NCBI RefSeq assembly: GCF_003626645.1
Contig: NZ_RBAM01000006.1
Location: 1 to 64,000, forward strand
Length of the DNA stretch: 64,000 nucleotides
Reading direction: 5' to 3'
Source of the DNA: Streptomyces klenkii
GTDB lineage: Bacteria; Actinomycetota; Actinomycetes; Streptomycetales; Streptomycetaceae
A model generated the notes under the pieces. The model was not told where the DNA came from, did not search any database, and saw only the letters and a list, made by a program, of their open reading frames with translations. Shown in pieces: positions 9,154-18,973 of this stretch. A program made the position numbers and the translations under genes. Positions within the stretch are counted from its first letter, which is position 1, and each line of letters starts with the position of its first letter.

Positions 9154-9932
9154 TCAGGCGACGGGGCGGGCACTGGCGGTCTCCGGCTCTTTCTCCTCGC
9201 TGGCCTGTGCCGGTACGCCTGCCGGGGCGGCGGAACTGGATTGTCCGGCCAGTCCGAGGCGCACGTACAGGATGCGTGCCAGGTCGTCGATGGTGCCGTT
9301 GCTGCACAGCAGTTCCATGGGCGGGATGTCGATGCCGTACCGCTGGTGGACGGTGACCAGGACCTGGGCGGCCATGAGCGAGTCCATGCCGTAGTGGTCG
9401 AGCCTGAGGTGGTGGTCCAGTTGCCCGGCATCCATGTGCAGTACCTCGGCCAGCAGGTCGGCGAGGGTGGTCCTGATGTATTCCAGTGCGTCGTCCGCGT
9501 CCATCGTGGCGAGCTGGTCCAGCAGTTCCTCTCGGCTCAGCCCGTCGCCGGTCCCGGCGGGGGCGAGGTCCGGCAGGCGGGTGCAGCAGGAACAAGTCCC
9601 GTTCGGCGCCGCGTTCCCTCGCCACAGCCTCCAGGATGCGGGCGCCCGCCACCTTGGGCGCGAGCGCGGCGCGGAGCCGTTCGGGGGTCTGCTCGTTGAG
9701 GAACGCGTCATCGAGGTGCATCGCCGTGTGCACGATCCCGCGCAGCGGGCGGCCCGTCGCCTCCAGGTCCTCCAGAACGGCGCGGACGGCGTCGATGTCG
9801 GTGATGTCCGCAGCGTGCACGCTGACATGTGCGCCGCGTTTTGCCAGGAGCGTGGTAGTCCTGGCCGCCTCCGGCGCGTTCTCGCCGCGTCGGCTCACCA
9901 AGGCGAGGTTCCGTGCGCCGAGGTCGGCTCCC
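9154..9932 (-). pseudogene. Type I PKS remnant: partial ketoreductase plus acyl carrier protein
   Basis: From about 9932 one frame encodes the middle of a PKS ketoreductase (ADLGARNLALVSRRG, ADITDIDAVRAVLEDL, RGIVHTAMHLDDAFL). Near 9590 the frame shifts, and the other frame carries an acyl carrier protein with LDHYGMDSLMAAQ, whose Ser is the phosphopantetheine site, ending in a short tail at 9154. The upstream domains and the ketoreductase catalytic half are gone. It points away from the NRPS at 10.2 kb. It is probably the tail of a decayed PKS gene; the surviving carrier domain looks intact but has no start. Confidence 0.75.
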
Positions 9933-10088
9933 CCGGATCGCAGATCCCTTTACAGCGGAACGTCGCGTTCGTCACGGCTGTTTCCAGACACCAGCCAGCG
10001 GAGTGGCTGATTCCCCAGTTTTCGAATAGATCACGCCATGGAGACGATGGTCAGGTCCGTCCGGACAGCTGGATCAAGGGGGAATCCT

Positions 10089-10202
10089 GTGAAGGACATC
10101 GTGAGACAACGCAGAGGTCAGGCGATGTGGCTCGACGCCACCGCCAACATCGGGGCCGTTCAGGCCGGCGACCTCGCGTCGATGGGCATCATGGCCGGAT
10201 AA
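10089..10202 (+). CDS. Possible 37-residue peptide upstream of the NRPS
   Basis: A GTG at 10089 follows AAGGGGGAAT, a strong ribosome-binding match at good spacing, and opens a 38-codon frame ending in TAA at 10200-10202. The peptide begins VKDIVRQRRGQAMWLD and ends in a small, glycine- and alanine-rich tail (GAVQAGDLASMGIMAG). An in-frame ATG at 10038 would lengthen it to 54 residues but lacks a ribosome site. There is no Cys and no recognised family. The basic N-terminus and small-residue tail could suit a signalling or leader-type peptide, but this is only a candidate gene. Confidence 0.4.
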   Translation: MKDIVRQRRGQAMWLDATANIGAVQAGDLASMGIMAG

Positions 10203-10237
10203 CTGCGGGTTTTTTAAGGGTACGTTCGACGCGCCGC

Positions 10238-13200
10238 GTGACAACGCCAGGCCTCACAACCCACCACCCGCCACCCGCCGCCCCGCCACCCGCCGACACG
10301 CCACGCCCGCTTCCGGGCGCGTGTCCGGCTGCCCGCAGCTGCCTTCAGCTGCCCACAGCACGGCTTGAAAGGGAAAAGCTCATCAACACCGGGAGTTCTC
10401 GGCTGCCCTCGGAGCGAAGCGTTCCGCTGTCGCCGTACCAACGTGACATCTGGCTGGCCGCCATGCGCGCGCCGAAGAGTCCACAGTTCAACGCCACGAT
10501 CGCCGAGGAATTCACGGGTCCCGTGGACGTTCCTCTGCTCCGTGACTGCCTGATCCGGACCATGGAGCGGCACGACGCGTTCCGGCTGCGCTTCGGCGAG
10601 GATGACGGCGTTCCGCGGCAGTGGCTCGCCGACGTCCTGGTGGCGGACGGACGCCCGGCCGTCGACGTCATCGACTTCTCGTCCGCCCCGGATCCCCAGG
10701 CCGCCTGCCTGGCCTGGCGCGAAAAGGTCCTGCGGACGCCGATCGAGCTGGGCGACGGGCCGCTGTTCCGGGTCGCGCTGCTGCGCGAGAGCGACACGGC
10801 CGTCCACCTGCTGATCCAGACGCACCACCTGGTCGCCGACGGGCGGTCCATGGACCTCGTGCACGGCGAGGCGACCGAGGAGTACGCGCGCCGGGCGCGC
10901 GGAGCGTCCGCCACGAACCGCGCCGCCGCGAACGGCCGCGACGCGGCGCCGTCGGCGCTGGATGCCGTCACCGGCCGCGACGACTACTTCGCCTCGTCGC
11001 AGCACGAGGCGGACCGGGGCTTCCACCGCGCCGAACTGGCGCAGATGGAGCCGAGTTTCTTCGCCCGCCGCCACGATCCGCAGGCGGTGCCCGACTTCGG
11101 CCGCCACACCTTCACCCTGCCCGGCGACGTCGTGGAGCACATCAAGGAGAGCGGCGGCTCGCCGTTCGCGTTCCTCGCGGCCGCACTGGGCACCTGGCTG
11201 GCGCGCGTCCACCGCACCTCCGACGCCGTGCTCGGCATGCCGCTGCTCAACCGCCGTACGCGCGCCGAGCTGACGACGGTGGCGCAGTACGCCAACACCC
11301 TGCCGCTGCGCATCGAGGTCCCCGACGGCCGGCCGCTGGCGGACGTGGCGGCGCAGGTGCAGAACTCCCTCACCCGGCTCCAGGAACACCAGCGCCTGCC
11401 CTACGGGGAGGTGCTGCGGGAGCTCTCGGCGGGCACCGGCGGCGAGCGCAGGCTCTACGACGTCACGCTGTCCTTCATGTCGCTGAAGCCCCTCAAGCCG
11501 CTGGCCGAGGGCATCGAGCGCAGCGGGCCGCTGCACTTCGCGCCGCCGCACGACCAGGAGGCGCTGGCCGTCTACACGGTCAGCACGCGCGGCACGTCCG
11601 ACCTGCGGGTCATCCTCACCTACGCCACCGATGTGTTCGACGAGGACCTGCCCGTCACCTCCCTCGCCGATCACCTCATGTCGCTGATCGAGCACGGCCT
11701 GGACAAGCCCGAGCGCCCGGCGGCCGAACTGCCCCTGCCTGCCGAGCAGGAGCGGGAGCGGCTGCAGCGCTTCGCCAGGGGCCCGCAGGCGGCGTTCGCC
11801 GAGGACGCCACGCTGCCCTCCCTGTTCGAGACGCGGGCGGCTCTGGTGCCCGAGCGCCCGGCGGTCTTCCCGCCGGACGGGCAGAACGCTCTGACCTACG
11901 CGGAACTGGACGCCCGCTCCGCCCGGATCGCCGCGGCGCTGCGTGCCCGCGGCGTGGGCCCGGGCGACCGGGTGGCCGTGCTCATGGCGCGCGGCCCGCA
12001 CCTGCTGCCGGCGATCCTCGGCATCCAGAGGGCGGGCGGCGCGTACGTGCCCGTCGACCCCGGCCACCCGGCGCGGCGCATCGGCTTCGTGCTCGCGGAC
12101 AGCGGCGCGAAGGTCGTCGTGACGGACGCCCCGCTGACCGGCGGGACGACCCTGCCCGTACCGCAGGACGTACCCGTCTGCCCGGTGCAGGAGCTGCTGA
12201 ACGGCCCGGACGCCCCCGTACAGCCCGCCACGCCCGCCCCCTCCGCCACCGCCCGCGACCTGGCCTACGTCATCTACACCTCGGGTTCGACCGGACAGCC
12301 CAAGGGCGTCATGGTCGAGCACCGGTCGGTGGTCAACCGGCTGGCCTGGATGCAGCGCGCCTACCCCATCGGGGCCGGTGACGTCCTGCTGCAGAAGACT
12401 CCCGTCTCGTTCGACGTATCGGTGTGGGAGCTGTTCTGGTGGGCGATCGAGGGCGCCGCCGTCGCCCTGCTGCCGCCCGGCGGGGAGAAGGACCCGGAGC
12501 TGATGCTCCGCACCGTCGCCGAGCGCGGTGTCAGCGTGCTGCACTTCGTGCCGTCCATGCTGGGGCCCTTCCTGGATCTGCTGGAGCAGGACCCGGAGAG
12601 GCTGTCCGAGGCCCGGTCGCTGCGCTACGTGTTCTGCAGCGGCGAGGCGCTGCCGCCGGGGCGCGTCGAGCAGTTCAACCGGGTCTTCGCGCCGGCCGGG
12701 GACAGCGCGCCGCGACTGGTCAACCTGTACGGGCCGACCGAGGCCGCGGTCGACGTCTCCGTGTACGAGTGCCCGGCCGGGCCGGGCCGGACGGTCACGC
12801 GGGTGCCCATCGGGCGGCCCATCGACAACACCGAGCTGTACGTCATCGGTCCGGACGGCGCCCCGCAGCCCGTGGGCGTGCCCGGCGAGCTGTGCATCGC
12901 CGGCGTCCAGGTGGCCCGCGGCTATCTGAACCGGCCCGAGCTGACGCGGGAGAAGTTCACCGACGACCCCTGGGTGCTCGGCGGCCGGCTCTACCGCACG
13001 GGCGACCTCGCCCGCTGGCTCGCCGACGGCACCCTGGAGTACCTCGGGCGCATCGACGGGCAGGTGAAGGTCCGCGGCAACCGCGTGGAGCTCGGCGAGG
13101 TCCAGGACGCGCTGGCCCGCGTGCCGGGCGTCCGCGACGCCGCGGTGACCGACCACGCCTCCGACGGGCGCGGCACGTACCTCGTCGGCTACTACGTCAC

Positions 13201-16200
13201 CGAGGACGCAACGGACCTCGACGGCGTCCACCTGCGCGGGCAACTGGCGGACCAGTTGCCGGAGTCCATGATCCCGGCCCGGTTCGTCCGGCTGGACCGG
13301 CTGCCCCTGTCGCCGAACGGGAAGCTGGACCGGCGCCTCCTGCCGGCGCCGGGCGCCGTGGACGCCGAGACGCCGGGCGCGGCCCCGCGCACCCCCGAGG
13401 AGAGGGCGCTCGCCGCCGTCTGGGCCGAGGTCCTGGGCGTCGAGCGGGTCGGCGCGCACGACAACTACTACGCCCTCGGCGGCGACTCCCTGCTGATGCT
13501 GCGCGTCCGCGCGCTGGCGGAGCGGCAGGGGCTGCGCTTCGCCCTGGACGAGCTCATGCGCCACCCGACCGTGGCCGGGCTCGCCGCGCACGTGACGCGT
13601 CAGGGCCACCGCGCCGGCCCCGGGCGGACGTCCGCACCGGCACCGGAGGACGACGGCACCGCGCTGCCGCCCTTCGCCCTGGTCCCCGACGTGGACCGCG
13701 CGCGGCTCCAGGACGCCGAGGACGCGTTCCCCATGTCCCGGCTGCAGATCGGGCTCGTCTACCACAGCCGTCGCGAGGAACACTCCGCCGTCTACCACGA
13801 CGTCTTCCGCTACCGCCTGGCGACGGCGTGGGACGAGGGGCGGTTCCGGCACGCCTTCGACCGGCTCACCGCCCGCCACCCCGCCCTGCGCTCCTCCTTC
13901 GACCTCGGCGGATTCTCCGAGCCGCTGCAGATCGTGCACCCGAGCGCACCCGGCGGACTGGACGTCGCCGACCTGCGCGGCAGCACGCCCGAGGCCGCCG
14001 AGGCGGCGATCGGCGCGCACGTGGAGGAACGGCGCTACCACCGCTACGACTTCGAGCAGGCGCCCCTCTACCTCTTCCGCGCCCACGTGCGCGACGAGGC
14101 GGTGGAGCTGGTGTTCAGCTTCCACCACGCCCTGCTCGACGGCGGCAGCGTCGCCAACCTGCTGCGCGAACTCCTCCAGGACTACCAGCACGCCCTGGGG
14201 GCCGCCATCGGCCCCGTCCCCGACGCACTGCCCCCCGGCCCCGCCCACCACGTGCGCGAGGAGCGGGCGGCCCAGGCCGACCCCGCGGCACGGGAGCACT
14301 GGCGGCACACGCTGGAGGGCGCCGAGGTGCTGCGCCTGGACGGCTTCGCGCCGGCCGAAACGCCCCGCGGCGACGGCCACGTGGTGCACCACGCCGTCTT
14401 CCCGGACGACCTCGCGCAGGAGGTCCGGAACCTGGCGCGGCAGCACGCCCTGCCCGTGAAGTCCGTCCTGCTGGCCGCGCACTGCCTGACCCTGCGCCTG
14501 TTCTCCGGGCTCGACGAGTTCACCACCGGGCTCATCACCCACGGACGCCCCGAGCGCGAGGACGCCGAGCGCATGGCCGGGCTGTTCCTCAACACGCTCC
14601 CCGTCCGGGTGGGCGACGCCCGCACGGGTGCGCCCGGCAGCTGGCTGGAGGTGGTCCGGGAGCTGTTCCGCCAGGAGCGCGAGGCCCACGCCCACCGGCG
14701 GTACCCGCTGAGCGCCATCCAGGAGGACCACGGCGGCACCGTCCTGCACACAGCGTTCAACTACGTGCACTTCCACGTCCTGGCGCAGGTGCTGAGCCTG
14801 CCCGGGCTGCGGCTGGAGTCCTTCACGACGTGGGAGGAGACCGACTTCCAGCTGCTCGTCAACGCCTTCACCGACCCGGTCGACGGCCGCATGGGGCTGC
14901 GCGTCGACGGCGGCGGCCAGGGCATCACGCCCTCCCAGGCCGAGCTGTTCGCCCGCACCTTCACCGCCGTGCTGCACCGGATCGCCACCCGGCCCGAAGA
15001 GGCCCCGGACTTCGCCTTCCTTGCGGAGCCGGACACAGCCCTCCTCGCGGCCCCGCAGGGCACGGCCTCCGGCCCGGCAGCGACGCAGGACGTCGTGAGC
15101 CTCTTCGGCCGGCAGGCCGACCGCACGCCCGACGCCGTCGCCGTCTCCGCCCACGACGGCGCCTGGACCTACCGCGAGCTGCGGGAGATGTCCGAGCGGG
15201 TGGCCCGGCGGCTGCTCGTTCTCGGTACCCGCACCGGGGACCGGATCGGTCTCGCCACGGGCCGCTCCCGGGAGACGATCGCCGCTGTCCTCGGCATCGC
15301 CAAGGCCGGCGCCGCGTGCGTGCCCCTGGACCCCTCCTACCCGGCGGCGCGGCTCGCCGCCATGGTGGAAGAGGCCCGCCCCGCCCGGATCATCGCCCGG
15401 GAGACGGACGCGGGGCTCGTACCGGACCCCGGCCTCCTGCTGCCCGCCGAGTCCCTGCTGGATCCGCCCGCCGAGTCGCTGCCCGACCCCGAGGACAACC
15501 GCACCGCGGCCCGGGAACTTCCGGCGGCGATCGACCCGGCCGACGGCGCCTACGTCCTGTTCACCTCCGGCTCCACCGGCCGGCCCAAGGGCGTGGCGAT
15601 GCCGCACCGTTCACTGGCCGGCCTCGTCGGCTGGCAGACCCTCGCCGCCTCCGCGGCACCCGGCGGGAAGACGGCCCAGTACGCGCCGCTGAGCTTCGAC
15701 GTCTCCTTCCAGGAGATCTACTCCACGCTCTGCTCCGGCGGCACCCTGCGCCTGGTCACCGAGGACGAACGGCGCGACATGCCCGCGCTGCTGCGGCTGC
15801 TGGACCGGGAGGAGGTCGAGCGGGTCTTCCTGCCGTACGTCGCGCTGCAACAGCTGGCCGAGGCGTCCGCCGCGCTCGGCCTCGTCCCCCGGCGGCTGCG
15901 GATCATCGTCTCCTCCGGCGAGCAGCTGCGGGTCACCGACGAGATCCGCGCGCTCCTGGCCGCGCTGCCGGGAGCTGTCCTGGAGAACCAGTACGGGCCC
16001 ACCGAGTCGCACGTCGTCACCCGGCACACCATGACCGGCGACCCGGCCGCCTTCCCGCTGCTCGTCCCGATAGGCACCCCCGTCGAGGGCACCGAGGTGC
16101 ACGTCCTCGACGAGCGGGGCCGCCCGGTGCCGGTCGGCGTCAAGGGCGAGCTGTACCTGGGCGGCACCGTGCTCGCCGACGGCTACCTCGGTGATCCGGC

Positions 16201-17797
16201 CCTGACCGACGAGCGGTTCGTGCAGATGGCCACCCCCGCGGGAGAGCGCAGGCTCTACCGGACCGGCGACCTCGCCCTGGTCCTGCCCGACGGCGCCCTG
16301 CACTACGCGGGCCGCGCGGACAGCCAGGTGAAGGTCCGCGGCTACCGCGTCGAGCCCGCCGAGGCCGAACTCGCCCTGACCGAGCTGGCGGCACGCCACC
16401 CCGAGGCGCACGTCCGGGAGGCCGCCGTCGTGGCGCGGAAGGACGCCGGTGGGCAGACCGCCCTCGTCGCCTTCCTCGTCGGCGACGCCGACCGCACCGA
16501 CACCCGCCTGCTGAGCACCGAACTCCGCTCCGCACTGCCGGACTTCATGGTCCCCACCCACTGGGAGTGGCTGCCCGCACTGCCGCTGACCCCCTCCGGA
16601 AAGCGGGACGACCGCGCCCTGCGCGCCCTGCCGCTGTCCCGGACGGGCTCCAGCGGCGGCACCCCGCCCCGGGACGCCCACGAGCGGGCGCTCGTGGAAA
16701 TGCTCGCCGACCTGCTGGGCACCGGCCCCGTCGGGATCCACGACGACATCTTCGCGTGTGGCGCCACCTCGATCACCGTGATGCGGCTCGTCGTGCTCAT
16801 CGAGCAGCGGTACAAGATTGCGATCCCGCTCTCCCGGTTCATCGCCGCGCCGACGGTGGCCGCGCTCGCCGAGCTGCTGCGCTCCGGCCACGCGGCCGCG
16901 GCCTTCGACCCGCTGGTGCCGATCCGCACCAGCGGCGACCGGCAGCCGCTGTTCCTGACCCACCCCATGGGCGGCAACGTCCTGTGCTACCTGCCGCTCA
17001 GCCGGCACCTGCCCGACGACCAGCCGCTGTACGCCTTCCAGGCGGCCGGCGCCGAGCCCGGCACCGAACCGCTTCGGACCCTGCCCGAGATCGCCGCCTC
17101 GTACATCGAGGCCATGCGCCGCGTCCAGCCGCAGGGCCCGTACCGGGTCGGCGGCTGGTCCTTCGGCGGCTTCGTCGCCTTCGAAATGGCCCGCCAACTG
17201 CAGGCGGCCGGCGAGGAGATCTCGCAGGTCGTCCTGTTGGACACGGTCGCGGTCGGCCCCGGCGCGCAGCGCGGCGCCTACTCCGACGAGGCGCTGCTCG
17301 GCTGGTTCTTCTGGGAACTGCTCTGGCTGCACCGCGGCGGCTCGTCCCCGATGGCCGTCGTCCCGGACGAACTCACCACGCTGGACGAGAAGTTCTCGTT
17401 CATCGCCGACCTGGCCGCCCGTGAGGGCGTCCTGCCCGCCGACGGCGCCGACGCCCTGGTCCGCAGGCTGTTCCGGGTGTACGCCGCCAACTGGCGCGCG
17501 ACCGTGGAGCACCGACCGGCCCCCACCGACCAGGACATCGTCCTGCTGCGGGCCGTCGAGCCCCTGCCCGAGGTCCTGCGCTCGATGCACGGCGCCGCCG
17601 GCACCCGCTACACCGACCCGGCCAACGGCTGGCGCGAGGTGACCACCGGCGCGGTGCACGTCGTGCCCGTCCCGGGCGACCACCTCACCATCATGGAAGA
17701 ACCGCACGTGGCGGACGTGGCCCGAGCCATCGCGGAGCTGACCGACACGGTCACCGCACCGTCCGGCCCCACCCGTTCCACCCCGAAAGGACACTGA
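10238..17797 (+). CDS. Bimodular NRPS, C-A(Ser)-T-C-A(Pro-like)-T-TE
   Basis: Domains in order: condensation (LSPYQRDIWLA; HHLVADG at 10823-10843), adenylation 1 (YTSGSTGQPKG near 12277; FDVSVWELF; NLYGPTEAAVDVS), carrier (GGDSL, Ser at 13487), condensation 2 (HHALLDG at 14123), adenylation 2 (FTSGSTGRPKG near 15559; FDVSFQEIY; QYGPTESHVV), carrier 2 (GATS, Ser at 16769) and thioesterase (GWSFGG, Ser at 17159; late His at 17681). Pocket residues by GrsA alignment give DVWHFSLVDK for A1, the EntF serine code, and about DVQFVSQVVK for A2, closest to proline codes. A first module starting with C suggests N-acylation of Ser. Organisation and partner match the acyl-Ser-Pro synthetases of pyrrolizidine and brabantamide pathways. 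The start is uncertain: GTG 10238 is the upstream in-frame choice, while the best ribosome site (GAAAGGG, 10367-10373) precedes no standard start. Confidence 0.93.
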   Translation: MTTPGLTTHHPPPAAPPPADTPRPLPGACPAARSCLQLPTARLEREKLINTGSSRLPSERSVPLSPYQRDIWLAAMRAPKSPQFNATIAEEFTGPVDVPLLRDCLIRTMERHDAFRLRFGEDDGVPRQWLADVLVADGRPAVDVIDFSSAPDPQAACLAWREKVLRTPIELGDGPLFRVALLRESDTAVHLLIQTHHLVADGRSMDLVHGEATEEYARRARGASATNRAAANGRDAAPSALDAVTGRDDYFASSQHEADRGFHRAELAQMEPSFFARRHDPQAVPDFGRHTFTLPGDVVEHIKESGGSPFAFLAAALGTWLARVHRTSDAVLGMPLLNRRTRAELTTVAQYANTLPLRIEVPDGRPLADVAAQVQNSLTRLQEHQRLPYGEVLRELSAGTGGERRLYDVTLSFMSLKPLKPLAEGIERSGPLHFAPPHDQEALAVYTVSTRGTSDLRVILTYATDVFDEDLPVTSLADHLMSLIEHGLDKPERPAAELPLPAEQERERLQRFARGPQAAFAEDATLPSLFETRAALVPERPAVFPPDGQNALTYAELDARSARIAAALRARGVGPGDRVAVLMARGPHLLPAILGIQRAGGAYVPVDPGHPARRIGFVLADSGAKVVVTDAPLTGGTTLPVPQDVPVCPVQELLNGPDAPVQPATPAPSATARDLAYVIYTSGSTGQPKGVMVEHRSVVNRLAWMQRAYPIGAGDVLLQKTPVSFDVSVWELFWWAIEGAAVALLPPGGEKDPELMLRTVAERGVSVLHFVPSMLGPFLDLLEQDPERLSEARSLRYVFCSGEALPPGRVEQFNRVFAPAGDSAPRLVNLYGPTEAAVDVSVYECPAGPGRTVTRVPIGRPIDNTELYVIGPDGAPQPVGVPGELCIAGVQVARGYLNRPELTREKFTDDPWVLGGRLYRTGDLARWLADGTLEYLGRIDGQVKVRGNRVELGEVQDALARVPGVRDAAVTDHASDGRGTYLVGYYVTEDATDLDGVHLRGQLADQLPESMIPARFVRLDRLPLSPNGKLDRRLLPAPGAVDAETPGAAPRTPEERALAAVWAEVLGVERVGAHDNYYALGGDSLLMLRVRALAERQGLRFALDELMRHPTVAGLAAHVTRQGHRAGPGRTSAPAPEDDGTALPPFALVPDVDRARLQDAEDAFPMSRLQIGLVYHSRREEHSAVYHDVFRYRLATAWDEGRFRHAFDRLTARHPALRSSFDLGGFSEPLQIVHPSAPGGLDVADLRGSTPEAAEAAIGAHVEERRYHRYDFEQAPLYLFRAHVRDEAVELVFSFHHALLDGGSVANLLRELLQDYQHALGAAIGPVPDALPPGPAHHVREERAAQADPAAREHWRHTLEGAEVLRLDGFAPAETPRGDGHVVHHAVFPDDLAQEVRNLARQHALPVKSVLLAAHCLTLRLFSGLDEFTTGLITHGRPEREDAERMAGLFLNTLPVRVGDARTGAPGSWLEVVRELFRQEREAHAHRRYPLSAIQEDHGGTVLHTAFNYVHFHVLAQVLSLPGLRLESFTTWEETDFQLLVNAFTDPVDGRMGLRVDGGGQGITPSQAELFARTFTAVLHRIATRPEEAPDFAFLAEPDTALLAAPQGTASGPAATQDVVSLFGRQADRTPDAVAVSAHDGAWTYRELREMSERVARRLLVLGTRTGDRIGLATGRSRETIAAVLGIAKAGAACVPLDPSYPAARLAAMVEEARPARIIARETDAGLVPDPGLLLPAESLLDPPAESLPDPEDNRTAARELPAAIDPADGAYVLFTSGSTGRPKGVAMPHRSLAGLVGWQTLAASAAPGGKTAQYAPLSFDVSFQEIYSTLCSGGTLRLVTEDERRDMPALLRLLDREEVERVFLPYVALQQLAEASAALGLVPRRLRIIVSSGEQLRVTDEIRALLAALPGAVLENQYGPTESHVVTRHTMTGDPAAFPLLVPIGTPVEGTEVHVLDERGRPVPVGVKGELYLGGTVLADGYLGDPALTDERFVQMATPAGERRLYRTGDLALVLPDGALHYAGRADSQVKVRGYRVEPAEAELALTELAARHPEAHVREAAVVARKDAGGQTALVAFLVGDADRTDTRLLSTELRSALPDFMVPTHWEWLPALPLTPSGKRDDRALRALPLSRTGSSGGTPPRDAHERALVEMLADLLGTGPVGIHDDIFACGATSITVMRLVVLIEQRYKIAIPLSRFIAAPTVAALAELLRSGHAAAAFDPLVPIRTSGDRQPLFLTHPMGGNVLCYLPLSRHLPDDQPLYAFQAAGAEPGTEPLRTLPEIAASYIEAMRRVQPQGPYRVGGWSFGGFVAFEMARQLQAAGEEISQVVLLDTVAVGPGAQRGAYSDEALLGWFFWELLWLHRGGSSPMAVVPDELTTLDEKFSFIADLAAREGVLPADGADALVRRLFRVYAANWRATVEHRPAPTDQDIVLLRAVEPLPEVLRSMHGAAGTRYTDPANGWREVTTGAVHVVPVPGDHLTIMEEPHVADVARAIAELTDTVTAPSGPTRSTPKGH

Positions 17798-17800
17798 ACC

Positions 17801-18973
17801 ATGTCCCTGCACACCCGTACACGGGCGATCGTCGTCGGAGCCGGCATCGGCGGGCTTGCGACCGCCGTCGCCCTGAGGCGCGTGGGCGTCGAGGTGGAGA
17901 TCTACGAGCGCGCGAGCGAGCTGCGGCCCGCCGGATTCGGCATCTCCGTCCTGAGCAACGCCGTCTCCGCCCTGCGCGTGCTGGGCCTCGACCTCGGCCT
18001 GGAAGAGCGCGGGCAGACCGTCCTGCACACCGAGATCATGACCGGCGACGGGCGCACCCTCCGGTCGCTGCCCATCGAGTCCGCGGGCGAAGAGCTCGGC
18101 GCGCCGAGCGTGGCCATGTGCCGGGCCGATCTCCAGGCGGCCCTGCTGGAGGGCCTCGGCGACCAGCGCATCGAGACGGGCGCCGTGGCCACCGGCTACG
18201 AGACCACCTCCGACGGCGTGCGGGTGCGCTTCGAGGACGGCCGCGAGGCCACCGGCGACATCCTCATCGGCGCGGACGGCATCAACTCCGTAGTGCGCCG
18301 CCAGCGCACGGGCGACGGCAAGCCCCGCTACGGCGGCTTCCTGTGCTGGCTGGCCGTGACGCCCTACGACCACCCGCGCATGACCAAGGGCTTCAACGCC
18401 CACTACTGGGGCGTCGGCAAGCGGTTCGGCATCCACGACGTCGGCCACGGCCGCGCCTACTGGTGGGGCACCATCAACATGCCCACCCACGCCGCCCGCT
18501 CCTGGAACAGCGACAAGGACCAGGTCATCCGCGCCTACGACAACTGGGCCGACGAGGTCCGCCACGCCGTGCGCACCACGCCCGTCGAAGACATCGTCGC
18601 CGTGCCCGCGCTGGACCGGCCCTTCCTGGAGCAGTGGGGCGAGGGCCCGGTGACCCTGCTGGGCGACGCGGCGCACCCGATGTTGCCCAGCCTCGGCCAG
18701 GGCGGGAGCACGTCCATCGAGGACGCCGTGGTGCTGGCCCAGTGCCTCGCCTCGCACAGCGACCCCGTCGCGGCGCTGCGGGCCTACGAGAACATGCGCC
18801 GGGAACGCACCCGGTTCATGGTCGAGGTCTCCCGCAAGTTCGCCGGCTTCGAGCAGGTGGAGAACCCGGTGCTGTGCAGCCTCCGCGACGCCTACCTGCG
18901 CCGCGCGCCGCAGTCCGTGCTCTTCGCCCCCTTCCAGCGGGCCCTCACGCCCCAGCTGGTGGGCAGCGCATGA
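17801..18973 (+). CDS. FAD-dependent monooxygenase (Baeyer-Villiger-type tailoring candidate)
   Basis: This 390-residue flavoprotein has the PHBH-type layout: GxGxxG in VVGAGIGGLATAVAL (about 11-25), the DG motif ILIGADGINSVVRRQ (about 152-166) and the GD motif LLGDAAHPMLPSLGQGG (about 286-302). It begins 3 bp after the NRPS stop and shares an ATGA overlap with the SnoaL gene. In pyrrolizidine and brabantamide clusters a related flavin monooxygenase next to the NRPS rearranges the cyclised acyl-Ser-Pro product by Baeyer-Villiger chemistry. The same role is inferred here from context; sequence alone shows only a class A flavin hydroxylase. Confidence 0.9.
   Translation: MSLHTRTRAIVVGAGIGGLATAVALRRVGVEVEIYERASELRPAGFGISVLSNAVSALRVLGLDLGLEERGQTVLHTEIMTGDGRTLRSLPIESAGEELGAPSVAMCRADLQAALLEGLGDQRIETGAVATGYETTSDGVRVRFEDGREATGDILIGADGINSVVRRQRTGDGKPRYGGFLCWLAVTPYDHPRMTKGFNAHYWGVGKRFGIHDVGHGRAYWWGTINMPTHAARSWNSDKDQVIRAYDNWADEVRHAVRTTPVEDIVAVPALDRPFLEQWGEGPVTLLGDAAHPMLPSLGQGGSTSIEDAVVLAQCLASHSDPVAALRAYENMRRERTRFMVEVSRKFAGFEQVENPVLCSLRDAYLRRAPQSVLFAPFQRALTPQLVGSA

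Noticed and set aside
10238-17797. NRPS as a catechol siderophore synthetase because A1 carries the EntF serine code
   Set aside because: There is a second, proline-like module, no aryl-acid genes, and a coupled flavin monooxygenase, which fit acyl-Ser-Pro pathways better.
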